Assembly (NCBI RefSeq): GCF_008298035.1
Contig: NZ_CP042910.1
Location: forward strand, 1,818,001-1,882,000
DNA length: 64,000 bases
Source of the DNA: Gimesia maris
Lineage (GTDB): Bacteria > Planctomycetota > Planctomycetia > Planctomycetales > Planctomycetaceae
Direction: 5' to 3'
This document shows, one piece after another, positions 28,903-38,195 of this stretch. Position 1 is the stretch's first letter. Each line of letters opens with the position of its first letter. The position numbers and the translations under genes are program-made. The notes beneath the pieces are model-generated. The model was not told the DNA's origin. It searched no databases and worked only from the letters and a program-made list of their open reading frames with translations.

Positions 28903-29265
28903 ATGAAATTTATGTTACTGGTTTATGCAGAAGCAGATGCCTGGGAAGCAGAGGCACGGAAGCTGGCGACTTTGGAATCGGTCGCTTTGTGTCATGAGTT
29001 GGATGCGGAAGGACAATATTGTTCCGCTGCTCCCTTGAAACCTGTGACGACCTCTGTGAGTGTGCGAGTTCGTAAAGGAGAGGCACTTATCACTGACGGT
29101 CCCTTTGCCGAAACGACAGAGCACCTGGGAGGTTATTTTCTGGTGGATGTAAAAAATATAGATGCTGCCATCGCAGTCGCACGTCGTATTCCCGGAGCAA
29201 GAGTCGGTACCGTTGAGGTGCGTCCCGTGGTTGAACTTACTGATCTGCCTGAATCGAGATCATAA
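28903..29265 (+). CDS. YCII/DGPF protein 2
   Basis: 120 residues: MKFMLLVYAEAD, CHELDAEGQYCSAAPLKP, then [19 protein letters not shown] and VGTVEVRPVVEL. Closely similar to the next gene (both share CHEL, GQY, DGPFAETTE, LGGY and GTVEIRP/EVRP), so they arose by duplication. Follows DUF1579 by 16 nt. Confidence 0.88.
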   Translation: MKFMLLVYAEADAWEAEARKLATLESVALCHELDAEGQYCSAAPLKPVTTSVSVRVRKGEALITDGPFAETTEHLGGYFLVDVKNIDAAIAVARRIPGARVGTVEVRPVVELTDLPESRS

Positions 29266-29324
29266 AACAGGATTCAATTTGACGTGAGTTATTGATTTTT
29301 ATCGAAGTACTAAAGGTAAATACG

Positions 29325-29684
29325 ATGAAATATATGCTGCTGATTTATGGTGAAGAAAGAAACTGGACCGAAGAGGAACGGTCTGCCTGCATGGAAGAAT
29401 CGATGCAGATTTGTCATGAGTTGAATGACAAAGGCCAATACCTGGCGTCTTCGCCATTACATCTGGTTTCGACGGCTACCAGTGTGCGGGTTCGTGAGGA
29501 CCGCCGCATTGTGACAGATGGTCCATTTGCAGAGACCACCGAACAGCTGGGGGGATATTATATTATAGATGTCGATCATCTGGACGAGGCGATCGCGATT
29601 GCCAGTCGTCTTCCACCGGCGAAGAAAGGGACTGTGGAGATTCGGCCCATTTTCGAGTTGCCGGAAATCCCAGTGAAAAAATAG
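29325..29684 (+). CDS. YCII/DGPF protein 3
   Basis: 119 residues from the ATG at 29325 (the frame extends to 29292 without a good ribosome site; AAAGG precedes 29325). Sequence [58 protein letters not shown]. Near-duplicate of the preceding gene. Confidence 0.88.
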   Translation: MKYMLLIYGEERNWTEEERSACMEESMQICHELNDKGQYLASSPLHLVSTATSVRVREDRRIVTDGPFAETTEQLGGYYIIDVDHLDEAIAIASRLPPAKKGTVEIRPIFELPEIPVKK

Positions 29685-29689
29685 ACCGC

Positions 29690-29718
29690 AATGTCGAATC
29701 CGATAATGAATGTTCGAT
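29690..29718 (+). promoter_or_regulatory. Candidate ECF42-type promoter 2
   Basis: AATGTCGA (29690-29697) and GTTCGA (29712-29717) spaced by 14 nt, identical in pattern to the site at 26773-26800; TGTCGA and CGAT are 17 bp apart. It starts 6 nt after the stop of DGPF 3 and lies 58 nt upstream of DGPF 4, so it could drive the distal genes separately. Confidence 0.55.
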
Positions 29719-29775
29719 AATCGAACAGCAGTCGTAACAGATAGCAGTTCCGAGATGAACAGAGAGGGAAATCAA

Positions 29776-30210
29776 ATGAAAGTCATGGTAATGGTCAAGG
29801 CCACTCCCAGTTCAGAAGCAGGTGAAATGCCGAGCGAACAGTTGCTGACCGACATGGGGAACTTTAATGAAGAACTGGTCAAAGCAGGAATCATGCTGGC
29901 CGGAGAAGGGCTGCACCCCAGCTCGCGCGGTGCCCGCGTTCGTTTTTCCGGTACCAATCGTACGGTGATTGATGGTCCGTTTGCAGAGACGAAAGAGCTG
30001 GTCGCCGGGTTCTGGATCTGGCAGGTGGATTCGATGGAAGCAGCGATCGAGTGGGTGAAACGCTGTCCCAATCCCATGTCTGAGGAGTCGGACATTGAAA
30101 TACGGCCCATCTTTGGACCGGAAGATTTCGGCGATGAATTTACTCCGGAGTTACAGGCGCAGGAAGATCGGATCAGAACTGCTGCGGAGCGGTTGAACTC
30201 GGCAGAATAA
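29776..30210 (+). CDS. YCII/DGPF protein 4
   Basis: 144 residues from ATG 29776, preceded by AGAGAGGGAAA; the frame is open from 29710 but that part overlaps the promoter-like site. Begins MKVMVMVKATPSSEAGEMPS, with [20 protein letters not shown] and SDIEIRPIFGPEDFGDEF. A more diverged member of the family, with an extended acidic C-terminus. Confidence 0.85.
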   Translation: MKVMVMVKATPSSEAGEMPSEQLLTDMGNFNEELVKAGIMLAGEGLHPSSRGARVRFSGTNRTVIDGPFAETKELVAGFWIWQVDSMEAAIEWVKRCPNPMSEESDIEIRPIFGPEDFGDEFTPELQAQEDRIRTAAERLNSAE

Positions 30211-30293
30211 TTATCGCGATTCTCGAGTTTAGTGTTTCAGCGAACGAGAAATCAATCAGTCAATCATCACTCACATTGGATTCTGGAGTTGAA

Positions 30294-30695
30294 ATGTCGA
30301 AAAAAGTATTCATAAACCTCCCGGTCAAAGACCTGGAGAAGTCGATGACATTTTATAAAGCATTAGGATATTCGATTAATGAAAAATGGACAGACGAGAC
30401 AGCTGCGAGTGTGGCAATCAGCGAGGAAATTTATGCCATGCTGTTGACTTATCCTAAATTTAAGATGTTCACTCCCAAAGAAATATGTGATGCGACAAAA
30501 AGTACGGAAGTGCTGGTGGCATTATCCTGTGAGAATCGGGACCAGGTAGATGAACTGGTAAAAAAAGCTGTTGCTGCCGGGGGAAGTACTTATAATGAAC
30601 CCCAGGATCATGGCTTTATGTATGCACACGGCTTCCAGGATCCGGATGGTCATATCTGGGAAGTGTTCTATATGGATCCTTCTGCAGCTGAGTGA
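30294..30695 (+). CDS. VOC-family protein 3
   Basis: 133 residues from ATG 30294 (TGGAG upstream). Starts MSKKVFINLPVKDLEKSMTFYKALGY and ends DHGFMYAHGFQDPDGHIWEVFYMD, the classic glyoxalase/bleomycin-resistance layout with the C-terminal metal-site Glu in WEVFYM. Substrate unknown. 83 nt after DGPF 4. Confidence 0.86.
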   Translation: MSKKVFINLPVKDLEKSMTFYKALGYSINEKWTDETAASVAISEEIYAMLLTYPKFKMFTPKEICDATKSTEVLVALSCENRDQVDELVKKAVAAGGSTYNEPQDHGFMYAHGFQDPDGHIWEVFYMDPSAAE

Positions 30696-30796
30696 ATTTC
30701 AATCGCGATCTTAAACAGAACGATGCGGTTCTCTGTTTGATGTATATGTTTTGATCTGTTTATCACTGCTTCCCGACTCCCAACAAGGAATTGATC

Positions 30797-31204
30797 ATGA
30801 ATGACGCCATATCCACACCGAGTCAACGCCCTCACACCGCACTGGTCTGGATTGGCCGTCTGATTGCTGCTGCCATGGCTTTCCTGTTCGGAATGAGCGG
30901 AGTGATGAAACTTAAAGGAGGCTCTGAACTGGCAGAAGGCATGACTCATCTGGGACTGCCCCACTCAATGGTGGTTCCGCTGGCGGTTCTGGAGCTGACC
31001 TGCCTGGTACTGTATCTGCTTCCCTGGACGTCGGTGTTGGGAGCCATTTTATTGACCGGCTATCTGGGTGGTGCGATCTGCACACACTGGCGAGTCGGCG
31101 ACCCTTTTGTCGTTCAGGCGGGACTTGGTATACTGGTCTGGCTCAGTCTGTTCCTGCGCGACAAGCGATTGTGGAAACTCATTCCCTTTCGCTCACTGAA
31201 ATAA
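30797..31204 (+). CDS. DoxX-like membrane protein
   Basis: 135 residues with four hydrophobic helices (about 14-32, 50-75, 80-95, 104-121). The pattern GRLIAAAMAFLFGMSGVMKLKG followed by LPHSMVVPLAVLELTCLVLYLLP fits the DoxX-like family. Such proteins are often linked to thiol or quinone redox. AAGGAA lies just upstream of ATG 30797. Last gene of the block. Confidence 0.8.
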   Translation: MNDAISTPSQRPHTALVWIGRLIAAAMAFLFGMSGVMKLKGGSELAEGMTHLGLPHSMVVPLAVLELTCLVLYLLPWTSVLGAILLTGYLGGAICTHWRVGDPFVVQAGLGILVWLSLFLRDKRLWKLIPFRSLK

Positions 31205-31245
31205 CCGTTGCGAGTGAAACTTCGCTTTCAGAAATCCTGGAGCAG

Positions 31246-32403
31246 TTAATCTCTGTTGAGTGTTGAGAGGTCTTTGAACGGCTTTTTAAAGGGTCTGTCA
31301 GCTGTGTAGCGGTGGGATGTCATCCACGAAAATTCGCGCTGATTGATATTGGCGGGGTCCGGTTCGGGCAGGGCAACGCCGTCTGCCTCGACATAGGCAG
31401 TGCGTACGATTCGTACCGGTTTTGCAGCGGGAGGCGCAAGTTCATAGTCGGTTCCTTTTGTCAAAAGGAGCCAGCTGTTTTCTCGAAACCCGGAACGGAG
31501 CCGTTGGCGGGCGGCGGTAATGAAATTCTGTTTTTGTTGCGGTGTTAAATCGCTTGAGGACTGAATTGATTTAACCAGTTTCTGAGTTTCCGAAATATCA
31601 TAACTGACCCAGCCATACGGGGGCAGGAATGCTTCCATTTTACAATGAGATGGTGAGTTTTGGGGGTAGAGGGCCAGTCCATAGGTGACGCGCGTGGGAT
31701 ATCCCATGGCCCGTCCCATCGTTGCACATAAGCCATGGTAGTCACTGCAGTGCCCGCGTCGTTTGCTCAAGGCATGGTTGGCATCGGCCTGTAACGACGC
31801 GTTGATGTGATCGTAAGTCAGATTCTGGTCGATCCAGTTCATCGCCTGCGTCAATCCCGAACTTTTCTTTTCGGAGGCATTTCCAATCTGTTTGAGCACC
31901 TGTTGAAACTGCTGCTGATCCTCGATGGATTGAGGCGTCAGGTATGGTGCGAACTGGTCAGGCCAGTTGGAAACGGTGGTGACAGTTTCCGGCTCAAGTT
32001 GCCAGTTCAGGTTCCAGACCTTTGCCTGAAAGCGATGTGTTATAATCTGAGCGCCGTGTGGCTCGTGAAACTCAAAACAGGCAAAGCGGTTTCCGTAAAT
32101 CGGTTCACTGGAAATTTGAGGTTCGACATTCTTCGGAAAAGTGCTGAATAGACTGTCCTCAATTTTCTGAGCAGTATCTGACTGGGGGACCGGAACCCAG
32201 ACTTTCAATAACTTGCAATGATATGGCGGGGTCACAATGATCGAGAATTCTACCTCATGAGTGACGGGCTCACTTTTTTTCGCGGTATAGGCTGTGTCAG
32301 GTTTTAATGGTGACGAAATTTCTGCAGGAATAGTGGTGCGGGGAACCAGATTGATGATTAGAAAGAATACAAATAGATAAGAATATGATTTGTAATGACA
32401 CAT
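31246..32403 (-). CDS. Transglutaminase-like secreted protein
   Basis: 385 residues from ATG 32403, which has GGGGAG upstream (the frame is open to 32442). Signal or anchor helix at about 8-22. The Cys-protease-like triad is visible: Cys219 in RRGHCSDYHG, His253 in SHCKMEAF and Asp269 in SYDIS, the order Cys-His-Asp. Members cleave or cross-link peptides; in bacteria many are peptidases. The substrate is unknown. Confidence 0.8.
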   Translation of the reverse strand: MCHYKSYSYLFVFFLIINLVPRTTIPAEISSPLKPDTAYTAKKSEPVTHEVEFSIIVTPPYHCKLLKVWVPVPQSDTAQKIEDSLFSTFPKNVEPQISSEPIYGNRFACFEFHEPHGAQIITHRFQAKVWNLNWQLEPETVTTVSNWPDQFAPYLTPQSIEDQQQFQQVLKQIGNASEKKSSGLTQAMNWIDQNLTYDHINASLQADANHALSKRRGHCSDYHGLCATMGRAMGYPTRVTYGLALYPQNSPSHCKMEAFLPPYGWVSYDISETQKLVKSIQSSSDLTPQQKQNFITAARQRLRSGFRENSWLLLTKGTDYELAPPAAKPVRIVRTAYVEADGVALPEPDPANINQREFSWMTSHRYTADRPFKKPFKDLSTLNRD

Positions 32404-32645
32404 GAAATAAACTCCCCGTCTCAGTCTGGTTCTGATACTCAAATATTGGTAAGTTCTTTAGAATGATGGATTGTAATCCTGAAATGGGGGGCAGGCAATA
32501 GTGGGAATCTCTATCTCGTGATTTTGATTATTCAGAACAGACGACCAAAGTGCTGACGGGTTGATGGGTGACATCCAGAAGCGAATTGATTAAGCTGAGG
32601 GGACTGTGTTGTAAAAAGTCTCAATTTAAAATAAAGGAGTTGATC

Positions 32646-33074
32646 ATGGCGATTAAACGAACAGGATCTGCAGTCTGGCAGGGGGGGCTTAAAGATGGCA
32701 AAGGAACCGTCTCAACCGAGAGTGGCGCGTTAACCGAACTGCCTTATGGTTTTTCCAGCCGCTTCGAAGGTGAGCAGGGAACGAACCCGGAAGAACTGCT
32801 GGGCGCTGCTCATGCGGGCTGTTTCTCGATGGCCCTTTCGAAGATTCTGGGTGATGCCGGTTTCACAGCCGACAAGCTGGAGACTTCGGCTGAGGTTTCT
32901 TTAAATCAGGTCGAAGGTGGTTTTGCGATTAACGCCGTTCACCTGACTCTGAAAGCCAGCGTTCCCGGTGCTGATGCAGCCAAAGTAGAAGAACTGGCCG
33001 GCATGGCGAAAGCCGGGTGCCCCGTTTCGAAATTGTTCAACGCCGAAATTACTCTGGAAGTAACTGTTGCCTAA
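32646..33074 (+). CDS. OsmC-type peroxidase
   Basis: 142 residues from ATG 32646 (AAAGGAG upstream; the frame is open to 32568). Typical OsmC start MAIKRTGSAVWQGGLKDGKG with the redox Cys59 in AAHAGCFSMAL and Cys125 in KAGCPVSKLF. Reduces organic hydroperoxides through a disulfide cycle with dihydrolipoamide or similar thiols. Ends 22 nt before a bidirectional terminator. Confidence 0.9.
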   Translation: MAIKRTGSAVWQGGLKDGKGTVSTESGALTELPYGFSSRFEGEQGTNPEELLGAAHAGCFSMALSKILGDAGFTADKLETSAEVSLNQVEGGFAINAVHLTLKASVPGADAAKVEELAGMAKAGCPVSKLFNAEITLEVTVA

Positions 33075-33096
33075 GTAAATTCTGCTTTGGAAATAC

Positions 33097-33139
33097 AAAA
33101 CACCTCATCATTGAGAACTAACCAATGATGAGGTGTTTT
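33097..33139. terminator. Bidirectional terminator between osmC and RND gene
   Basis: AAAACACCTCATCATTG (33097-33113) is perfectly complementary to 33123-33139, a 17-bp stem with a 9-nt loop and T/A tracts at both ends. It ends both the OsmC and the convergent RND-pump transcripts. Confidence 0.9.
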
Positions 33140-33140
33140 T

Positions 33141-36100
33141 TTATGACTGGTTTTCGATAACAGTCTGTGGAGCAGTAACGCGATTTTCGTGTTCCGGGTC
33201 GGGGAGATTTCGACGGGTGGCCATTTTTCGCAGCACGACATAAAATACGGGGGTCAGAAACAGTCCAAATAGAGTGACTCCCAGCATACCGCTGAAAACT
33301 GCCGTGCCCAGTGCCTGTCGCATTTCCGAACCGGCGCCAGTGGCAATCACGAGTGGAATTACACCTAAAATAAAGGAAAAGGCGGTCATTAAAATTGGCC
33401 GTAAACGTAACCGGCAGGCATCGACGGCTGCCTGAAATGGACTCTTGCCTGTATCTTCTTCTGCTTTGGCGAACTCGACGATTAGAATCGCATTCTTACA
33501 AGCCAGGCCGATCAACACGATAAAGCCGATCTGTACCAGAATATTATTATCCATCTCTCGCAGCCAGATTCCAAAGACAGCGCACAACAGGCAGAGCGGC
33601 ACGATCAGGATAACCGCAAGTGGCAGGATCCAGCTCTCGTACTGAGCGGAAAGCGCCAGAAATACAAACAGCACACACAACGGGAAGATATAAACGATCG
33701 TATTTCCCGCGGCTTTCTGCTGGTACGCGATATCGGTCCATTCGAAGCCAAATCCCGGTGGTAAGGTTTCCCGGGCAATACGTTCCATGGTGGCGATGGA
33801 TTGCCCGGAACTGAAGCCGGTCTTTGTATCTCCGTTGATATCAGCTGCCGGGTAAAGATTGTAACGGACGATTCGATCCGGTGCCGTTGTTTCACGGAGT
33901 GTGACCATTGATCCGAGTGGAACAATCGCGCCGGAGCTGCTGCGGGTACGCAACCGGGCGATATCTTCGCGTTCATCACGATATTGATAATCCGCCTGTG
34001 CCGTTACGCGATACGTACGTCCCAGGAAATTAAAGTCGTTCACATAAGACGAACCAAGGTAAATCTGTAAAGCGTCGAAGACATTACTGATGGGAACATC
34101 AAGCATGCGGACTTTAGTACGGTCGATATCAGCATAATATTGAGGCGTCCCGATCGTAAAGTTCGTAAATACCTGGACCAGTCCCGGTTCCTGTCTTGCC
34201 TGGTTGATCACTGCATTGGTGGCATCCTGTAATGCAATCATACCGGCGCCTGACTTATCCTGGATCTGCATTTTAAAGCCGCCCCCCGTTCCAATCCCAC
34301 GGACAGGAGGTGGGGGGATGACGAATACGTTGGCATCTTCAATTACACTTACCCGCTTGCGGAGTTCTGCCAGGACTGTTTCGACCGATTGTCCTTTCGT
34401 GGCACGGAGCTTAGCGTCTTCGAGTACAGGGAAGATAGCGGCTGAGTTGGAGCTGTTGGCGCGCGTTGCCCCTGAAAAACCGACAAACGACACTGCATTT
34501 GAAACACCAGGTACTTCCAGTGCCATATCGGTAATCTGTCGTGTGACCTTATCGGTTCGATTCAGGCTTGCTCCAGGGGGCAATTGAATTGCAATAATCA
34601 GATAACCCTGGTCTTGCGCCGGAATAAAACCACTGGGAACTTTTGTAAAACCGAACCACGTCAATCCCAATAGTCCGACATACACAATCAGCATCAGGAA
34701 GCTCAAGCGTAACACGCGTGAGACGATGCCTGCATAAAGTTCGCTGGTGAAATCAAAAACTTTGTTAAACAGGTAGAAGGGAAGATCGCGCAGGTAGACC
34801 AGGCCACGAATCAGACGGTAGCGGCTGGCTGAAGCCGTTTTATCAGCAGCCTTTCTGGGAGGGCGTAACAGCAACGCACACATTGCGGGGGTAAGCGTTA
34901 AAGATACAAATGTAGAAATAGCTGTCGAAACAGCAATGGTGATGGCGAACTGTCGATAAAACTGTCCGCTGATTCCGGCAATAAAAGCAGTGGGTACGAA
35001 AACAGCGATTAAAACCAGCGTCGTTGCGATCAATGCTGAACCGACTTCGTCCATTGCTTTTCGAGTTGCGTCTCGAGGCGAAAGCCCGGTCGCAATCAGT
35101 CGTTCGACATTCTCGACGACCACGATGGCATCGTCTACGACGATACCGATGGCAAGGACCAGTCCAAACAGTGAGAGGTTATTCAAGCTGAAGCCAATGG
35201 CATGCATGACGGCAAAAGTACCGACCAGTGAAATCGGGATAGCAATGGTGGGCACAATGGTGGAACGCCAGTTTTGCAAAAAGACAAATACAGTGAGCGT
35301 GACCAGCAGGCCTGCCTGCCAGAGTGTGGAAAAAACCTCGTCGATCGATTCTTCCACAAACGCGGTCGGATTGTAAATGACTTCGTGTTTTAATCCGGGG
35401 GGAAACTGTTGTGAAAGTTCTTCGACTTTGCTGATGATGCGTTCTGCCGTCGCGACCGCATTTGAGCCGGGGCGCTGAAACATGGCCAGGGCGACGGCGT
35501 TTTTGTCGCCTAGATAGCTGCGGACGGAATAGTCGGTAGCCCCCAGCTCAATTCGCGCAACGTCGTTCAGCCGCACGAGACGTCCTTCCTCGCCTGTTTT
35601 CAGGATGATTTCGCCAAATTCTTCTGCAGTTTGCAACCGACCGAGTGTGTTCACATTTACCTGAAATGCTTCTTTGGTTTCAGGTAGTGGCTGTTGTCCG
35701 ATGACTCCTGCTGCAACCTGAATATTCTGCTGGCGCATAGCCTGTACGGCATCACCAGGAGTCAGGTCGAGTGCTGCCAGGCGTTCCACATCCAGCCAGA
35801 CCCGCATGCTGTATTGTGTTCCTCCAAAAACCTGAATGTCTCCTACACCGTCCAGACGGGACAGGATATCGCGAATCTGCAGGTAGGCATAATTACTGAT
35901 ATAGAGTTGATCCCGGGAATCGTCGGGTGAATAGAGGTGGATCACCATCATCAGGTCGGGCGAACTTTTGCGTGTGGTAACCCCGATCTGACGCACTTCG
36001 GCGGGAAGAGTCGGCTCTGCGATGGCGACACGATTTTGCACGAGCACCTGGGCCTGGTCAACGTCGGTTCCCAGAGCGAAGGAAACGGTCAGTGTCATAG

Positions 36101-36365
36101 AGCCGTCAGTTGTTGCCTGCGAATCCATGTAAACCATATTGTCGACGCCGTTGATTTCCTGTTCCAGGGGAGTGGCGACTGTTTTAGAGATTGTATCAGG
36201 TGTGGCTCCCGGATAGCTGGCACGGACGACAACCGTGGGGAGCGCGACTTCCGGATACTGCGCGACAGGCAACAGGAAGTAAGCCAGGCTTCCCACCAGT
36301 AGCACAACCATCGATAGCACGGATGCAAAAATGGGACGATCAATAAAGAAATGAGGGAACTTCAT
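33141..36365 (-). CDS. RND multidrug efflux transporter (HAE1/AcrB type)
   Basis: 1074 residues, near full length for AcrB-type pumps. Twelve helices in the usual layout; periplasmic loops after TM1 and TM7. The proton relay Asp-Asp pair in VVDDAIVVVENVE (TM4) and the later KNAILIVEFA (TM10) Lys are present, so the pump is probably active. Substrate pocket residues cannot be judged. Start ATG 36365; the adaptor gene ends 3 nt upstream. No outer membrane channel is encoded adjacent, so a TolC-like partner must come from elsewhere. Confidence 0.93.
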   Translation of the reverse strand: MKFPHFFIDRPIFASVLSMVVLLVGSLAYFLLPVAQYPEVALPTVVVRASYPGATPDTISKTVATPLEQEINGVDNMVYMDSQATTDGSMTLTVSFALGTDVDQAQVLVQNRVAIAEPTLPAEVRQIGVTTRKSSPDLMMVIHLYSPDDSRDQLYISNYAYLQIRDILSRLDGVGDIQVFGGTQYSMRVWLDVERLAALDLTPGDAVQAMRQQNIQVAAGVIGQQPLPETKEAFQVNVNTLGRLQTAEEFGEIILKTGEEGRLVRLNDVARIELGATDYSVRSYLGDKNAVALAMFQRPGSNAVATAERIISKVEELSQQFPPGLKHEVIYNPTAFVEESIDEVFSTLWQAGLLVTLTVFVFLQNWRSTIVPTIAIPISLVGTFAVMHAIGFSLNNLSLFGLVLAIGIVVDDAIVVVENVERLIATGLSPRDATRKAMDEVGSALIATTLVLIAVFVPTAFIAGISGQFYRQFAITIAVSTAISTFVSLTLTPAMCALLLRPPRKAADKTASASRYRLIRGLVYLRDLPFYLFNKVFDFTSELYAGIVSRVLRLSFLMLIVYVGLLGLTWFGFTKVPSGFIPAQDQGYLIIAIQLPPGASLNRTDKVTRQITDMALEVPGVSNAVSFVGFSGATRANSSNSAAIFPVLEDAKLRATKGQSVETVLAELRKRVSVIEDANVFVIPPPPVRGIGTGGGFKMQIQDKSGAGMIALQDATNAVINQARQEPGLVQVFTNFTIGTPQYYADIDRTKVRMLDVPISNVFDALQIYLGSSYVNDFNFLGRTYRVTAQADYQYRDEREDIARLRTRSSSGAIVPLGSMVTLRETTAPDRIVRYNLYPAADINGDTKTGFSSGQSIATMERIARETLPPGFGFEWTDIAYQQKAAGNTIVYIFPLCVLFVFLALSAQYESWILPLAVILIVPLCLLCAVFGIWLREMDNNILVQIGFIVLIGLACKNAILIVEFAKAEEDTGKSPFQAAVDACRLRLRPILMTAFSFILGVIPLVIATGAGSEMRQALGTAVFSGMLGVTLFGLFLTPVFYVVLRKMATRRNLPDPEHENRVTAPQTVIENQS

Positions 36366-36368
36366 GAT

Positions 36369-37778
36369 TTATTGACCCCCAATTGATCGAGCTGATGTTC
36401 GAGCGCCTGCCTGATGAATGTTTGAAGAAATTCCAGGTGGTGCAGGAGCAGAACGGCGCGAGAGCCATTTCTCTGGTGGTACCGGTCGATAATCATCAGG
36501 TAAACCGGATTCAGAGGCTGCTTTGAGTGTTTCCAGAGTGGGATCGACGGTGACGCCAGGGAATATGCGTTGCAACCCGTGTGTCACGATGAGTTCCGAT
36601 CCGTCCAGACCGGAGCGGATCACTCTTAAACCTTTGGCGATAGGCCCTAACTCCACGGCTTGTCGTCTGATCTGTTTCTCAGTATCAACCAGATACACAT
36701 ATTTTTCTGACTGATCACTGCCAATGGCACTGTCGGGAATGAGAATAGAGTTTTGGCGACCACTGCCAGGCAGGCGGACTTCTGCGAACAGCCCGGGAGT
36801 GAGCCTGTCATCATCATTTGAGAAGATGGCGCGGCCGCGCATCGTTCCAGTATTGGGGTCAATGCGATTGTCTACAAAATCCATATGACCGATATGGGGG
36901 AATCCTTTTTCATCGATCAATCTCATATAGACCGGATTTTTAACATCCCGCGAGCTTTTACGGGTTCCTTCACGTGAGAGACGGGCATATTTGAGAAAGG
37001 CCTGTTCGTCTGCATCGAAATAACAATGGATAGGATTGACTGAGACGATATTCGTTAAAAGTGTCGATTGTTCTGAGCCTCCACTGATCAGGTTACCTTC
37101 CGTTACATAGCGTCGACTGATGCGTCCGCTGATGGGGGCCCGAATTTGAGTGTACTGTATATTTAACTCTGCTGCTTCCAGGTTTGCTTTCGCTGTTTCG
37201 ATGGCTGCTTCAGAAGTTTTAATTCGGGCATTCGAGGATTCAATCATGGCATCGGCTGCTGCCAGGTTGGCTTCCGCCTGTAATTTTTCACTTTTACTGA
37301 CATCGACATCATCCTGTGTCGTGGCGTTTTTACGTGCCAGTTGCTGAACGCGGCTGACGCGCTGATCCGCCAGAGTTAACAGGGCGGCGGCATCCGCTCG
37401 TTCCGCCTGTGACTGTTTCAGCAATGATTTCGATTCAGCCAGCCTGGCATTGGCTTCTTCTAACCTTGCCTGGGCGGCGTTCAATTCTGCAACAAACGGG
37501 CGTGGATCAATAATCGCCAGCAGATCTCCTTTTTCGATCAACTGACCTTCTTCAAAATGAGTTGATTGCAGATAGCCGCTGACACGGGCCCTGACTTCAA
37601 CAGCGTCGATAGCTGCCAGGCGTCCGGTGTATTCGTCCCATTCGATGACTGGCAAAACCAGAGGCCGGGCAGTGGTGACCTTGGCGGGAGGCGGAGCAAC
37701 CGGAGGAGCGGCGTTCTCGTTACAGGCAGTTAAAATCAATGTCTGAATTAATAATACGAACAATGTCACTCGCGACAT
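36369..37778 (-). CDS. RND efflux periplasmic adaptor lipoprotein (AcrA type)
   Basis: 469 residues from ATG 37778 (GGAGAA upstream; the frame runs on to 37832). Lipobox LTAC at about 15-18 gives an anchored lipoprotein. Biotinyl/lipoyl-like halves flank a long coiled coil: RVSGYLQSTHFEEGQLIEKGD at the start and IQYTQIRAPISGRISRRY after the hairpin (about 90-200). C-terminal residues 430-469 are Pro/Ser/Ala-rich and unusual for AcrA. Bridges the RND pump to an outer-membrane channel. Confidence 0.9.
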   Translation of the reverse strand: MSRVTLFVLLIQTLILTACNENAAPPVAPPPAKVTTARPLVLPVIEWDEYTGRLAAIDAVEVRARVSGYLQSTHFEEGQLIEKGDLLAIIDPRPFVAELNAAQARLEEANARLAESKSLLKQSQAERADAAALLTLADQRVSRVQQLARKNATTQDDVDVSKSEKLQAEANLAAADAMIESSNARIKTSEAAIETAKANLEAAELNIQYTQIRAPISGRISRRYVTEGNLISGGSEQSTLLTNIVSVNPIHCYFDADEQAFLKYARLSREGTRKSSRDVKNPVYMRLIDEKGFPHIGHMDFVDNRIDPNTGTMRGRAIFSNDDDRLTPGLFAEVRLPGSGRQNSILIPDSAIGSDQSEKYVYLVDTEKQIRRQAVELGPIAKGLRVIRSGLDGSELIVTHGLQRIFPGVTVDPTLETLKAASESGLPDDYRPVPPEKWLSRRSAPAPPGISSNIHQAGARTSARSIGGQ

Positions 37779-38195
37779 TAGCTGTTCTCCATGGAGTCTG
37801 TCTGGGGGCTTAGAGTCACCTTCCGATTGCATAAAAGAAACTCAGCAATCAGGTCCGGTCTCAATATTTTTTGAGCACTTTGAATTCGAGGAATTCACAT
37901 CGGTTTCAGGGGGATAGACCCTGGTTTCGATAACTGGTTCGACTTAGAAGTTTCTGGTGGCATTTTTAAGAGCAAATACCGTATCCGAGGCTGAAAATGC
38001 AGTCAGGGGGCGCTGATTTCTGAATCATTCCCAAACGGCAGTGAAAAATATTTATATGTTGATATGATAGAATTCCAATGTTGAAACTTCCTTAATATAA
38101 TAGAATTATATACTGACAGGTAAAAAATATACCAATCAACTTGGCGAGTCAAGTCCGATTGTGTACTAATCAGTAAGAAAAGGAGCAGCCTCAGT
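37779..38195. other. Divergent control region of efflux genes and TetR
   Basis: About 415 nt between the adaptor gene (minus) and tetR (plus). AT-rich from 38045 to 38135 and carries several inverted repeats, including 38119-38133 (GGTAAAAAATATACC) and 38139-38154. Likely holds the promoters for both directions. Confidence 0.5.
38139..38154. promoter_or_regulatory. Candidate TetR operator
   Basis: ACTTGGCGAGTCAAGT: two 7-bp arms (ACTTGGC and GTCAAGT, one mismatch) with a 2-bp centre, 41 nt upstream of the TetR start. The size and position are those of a TetR-type operator controlling the divergent efflux genes. Confidence 0.55.
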
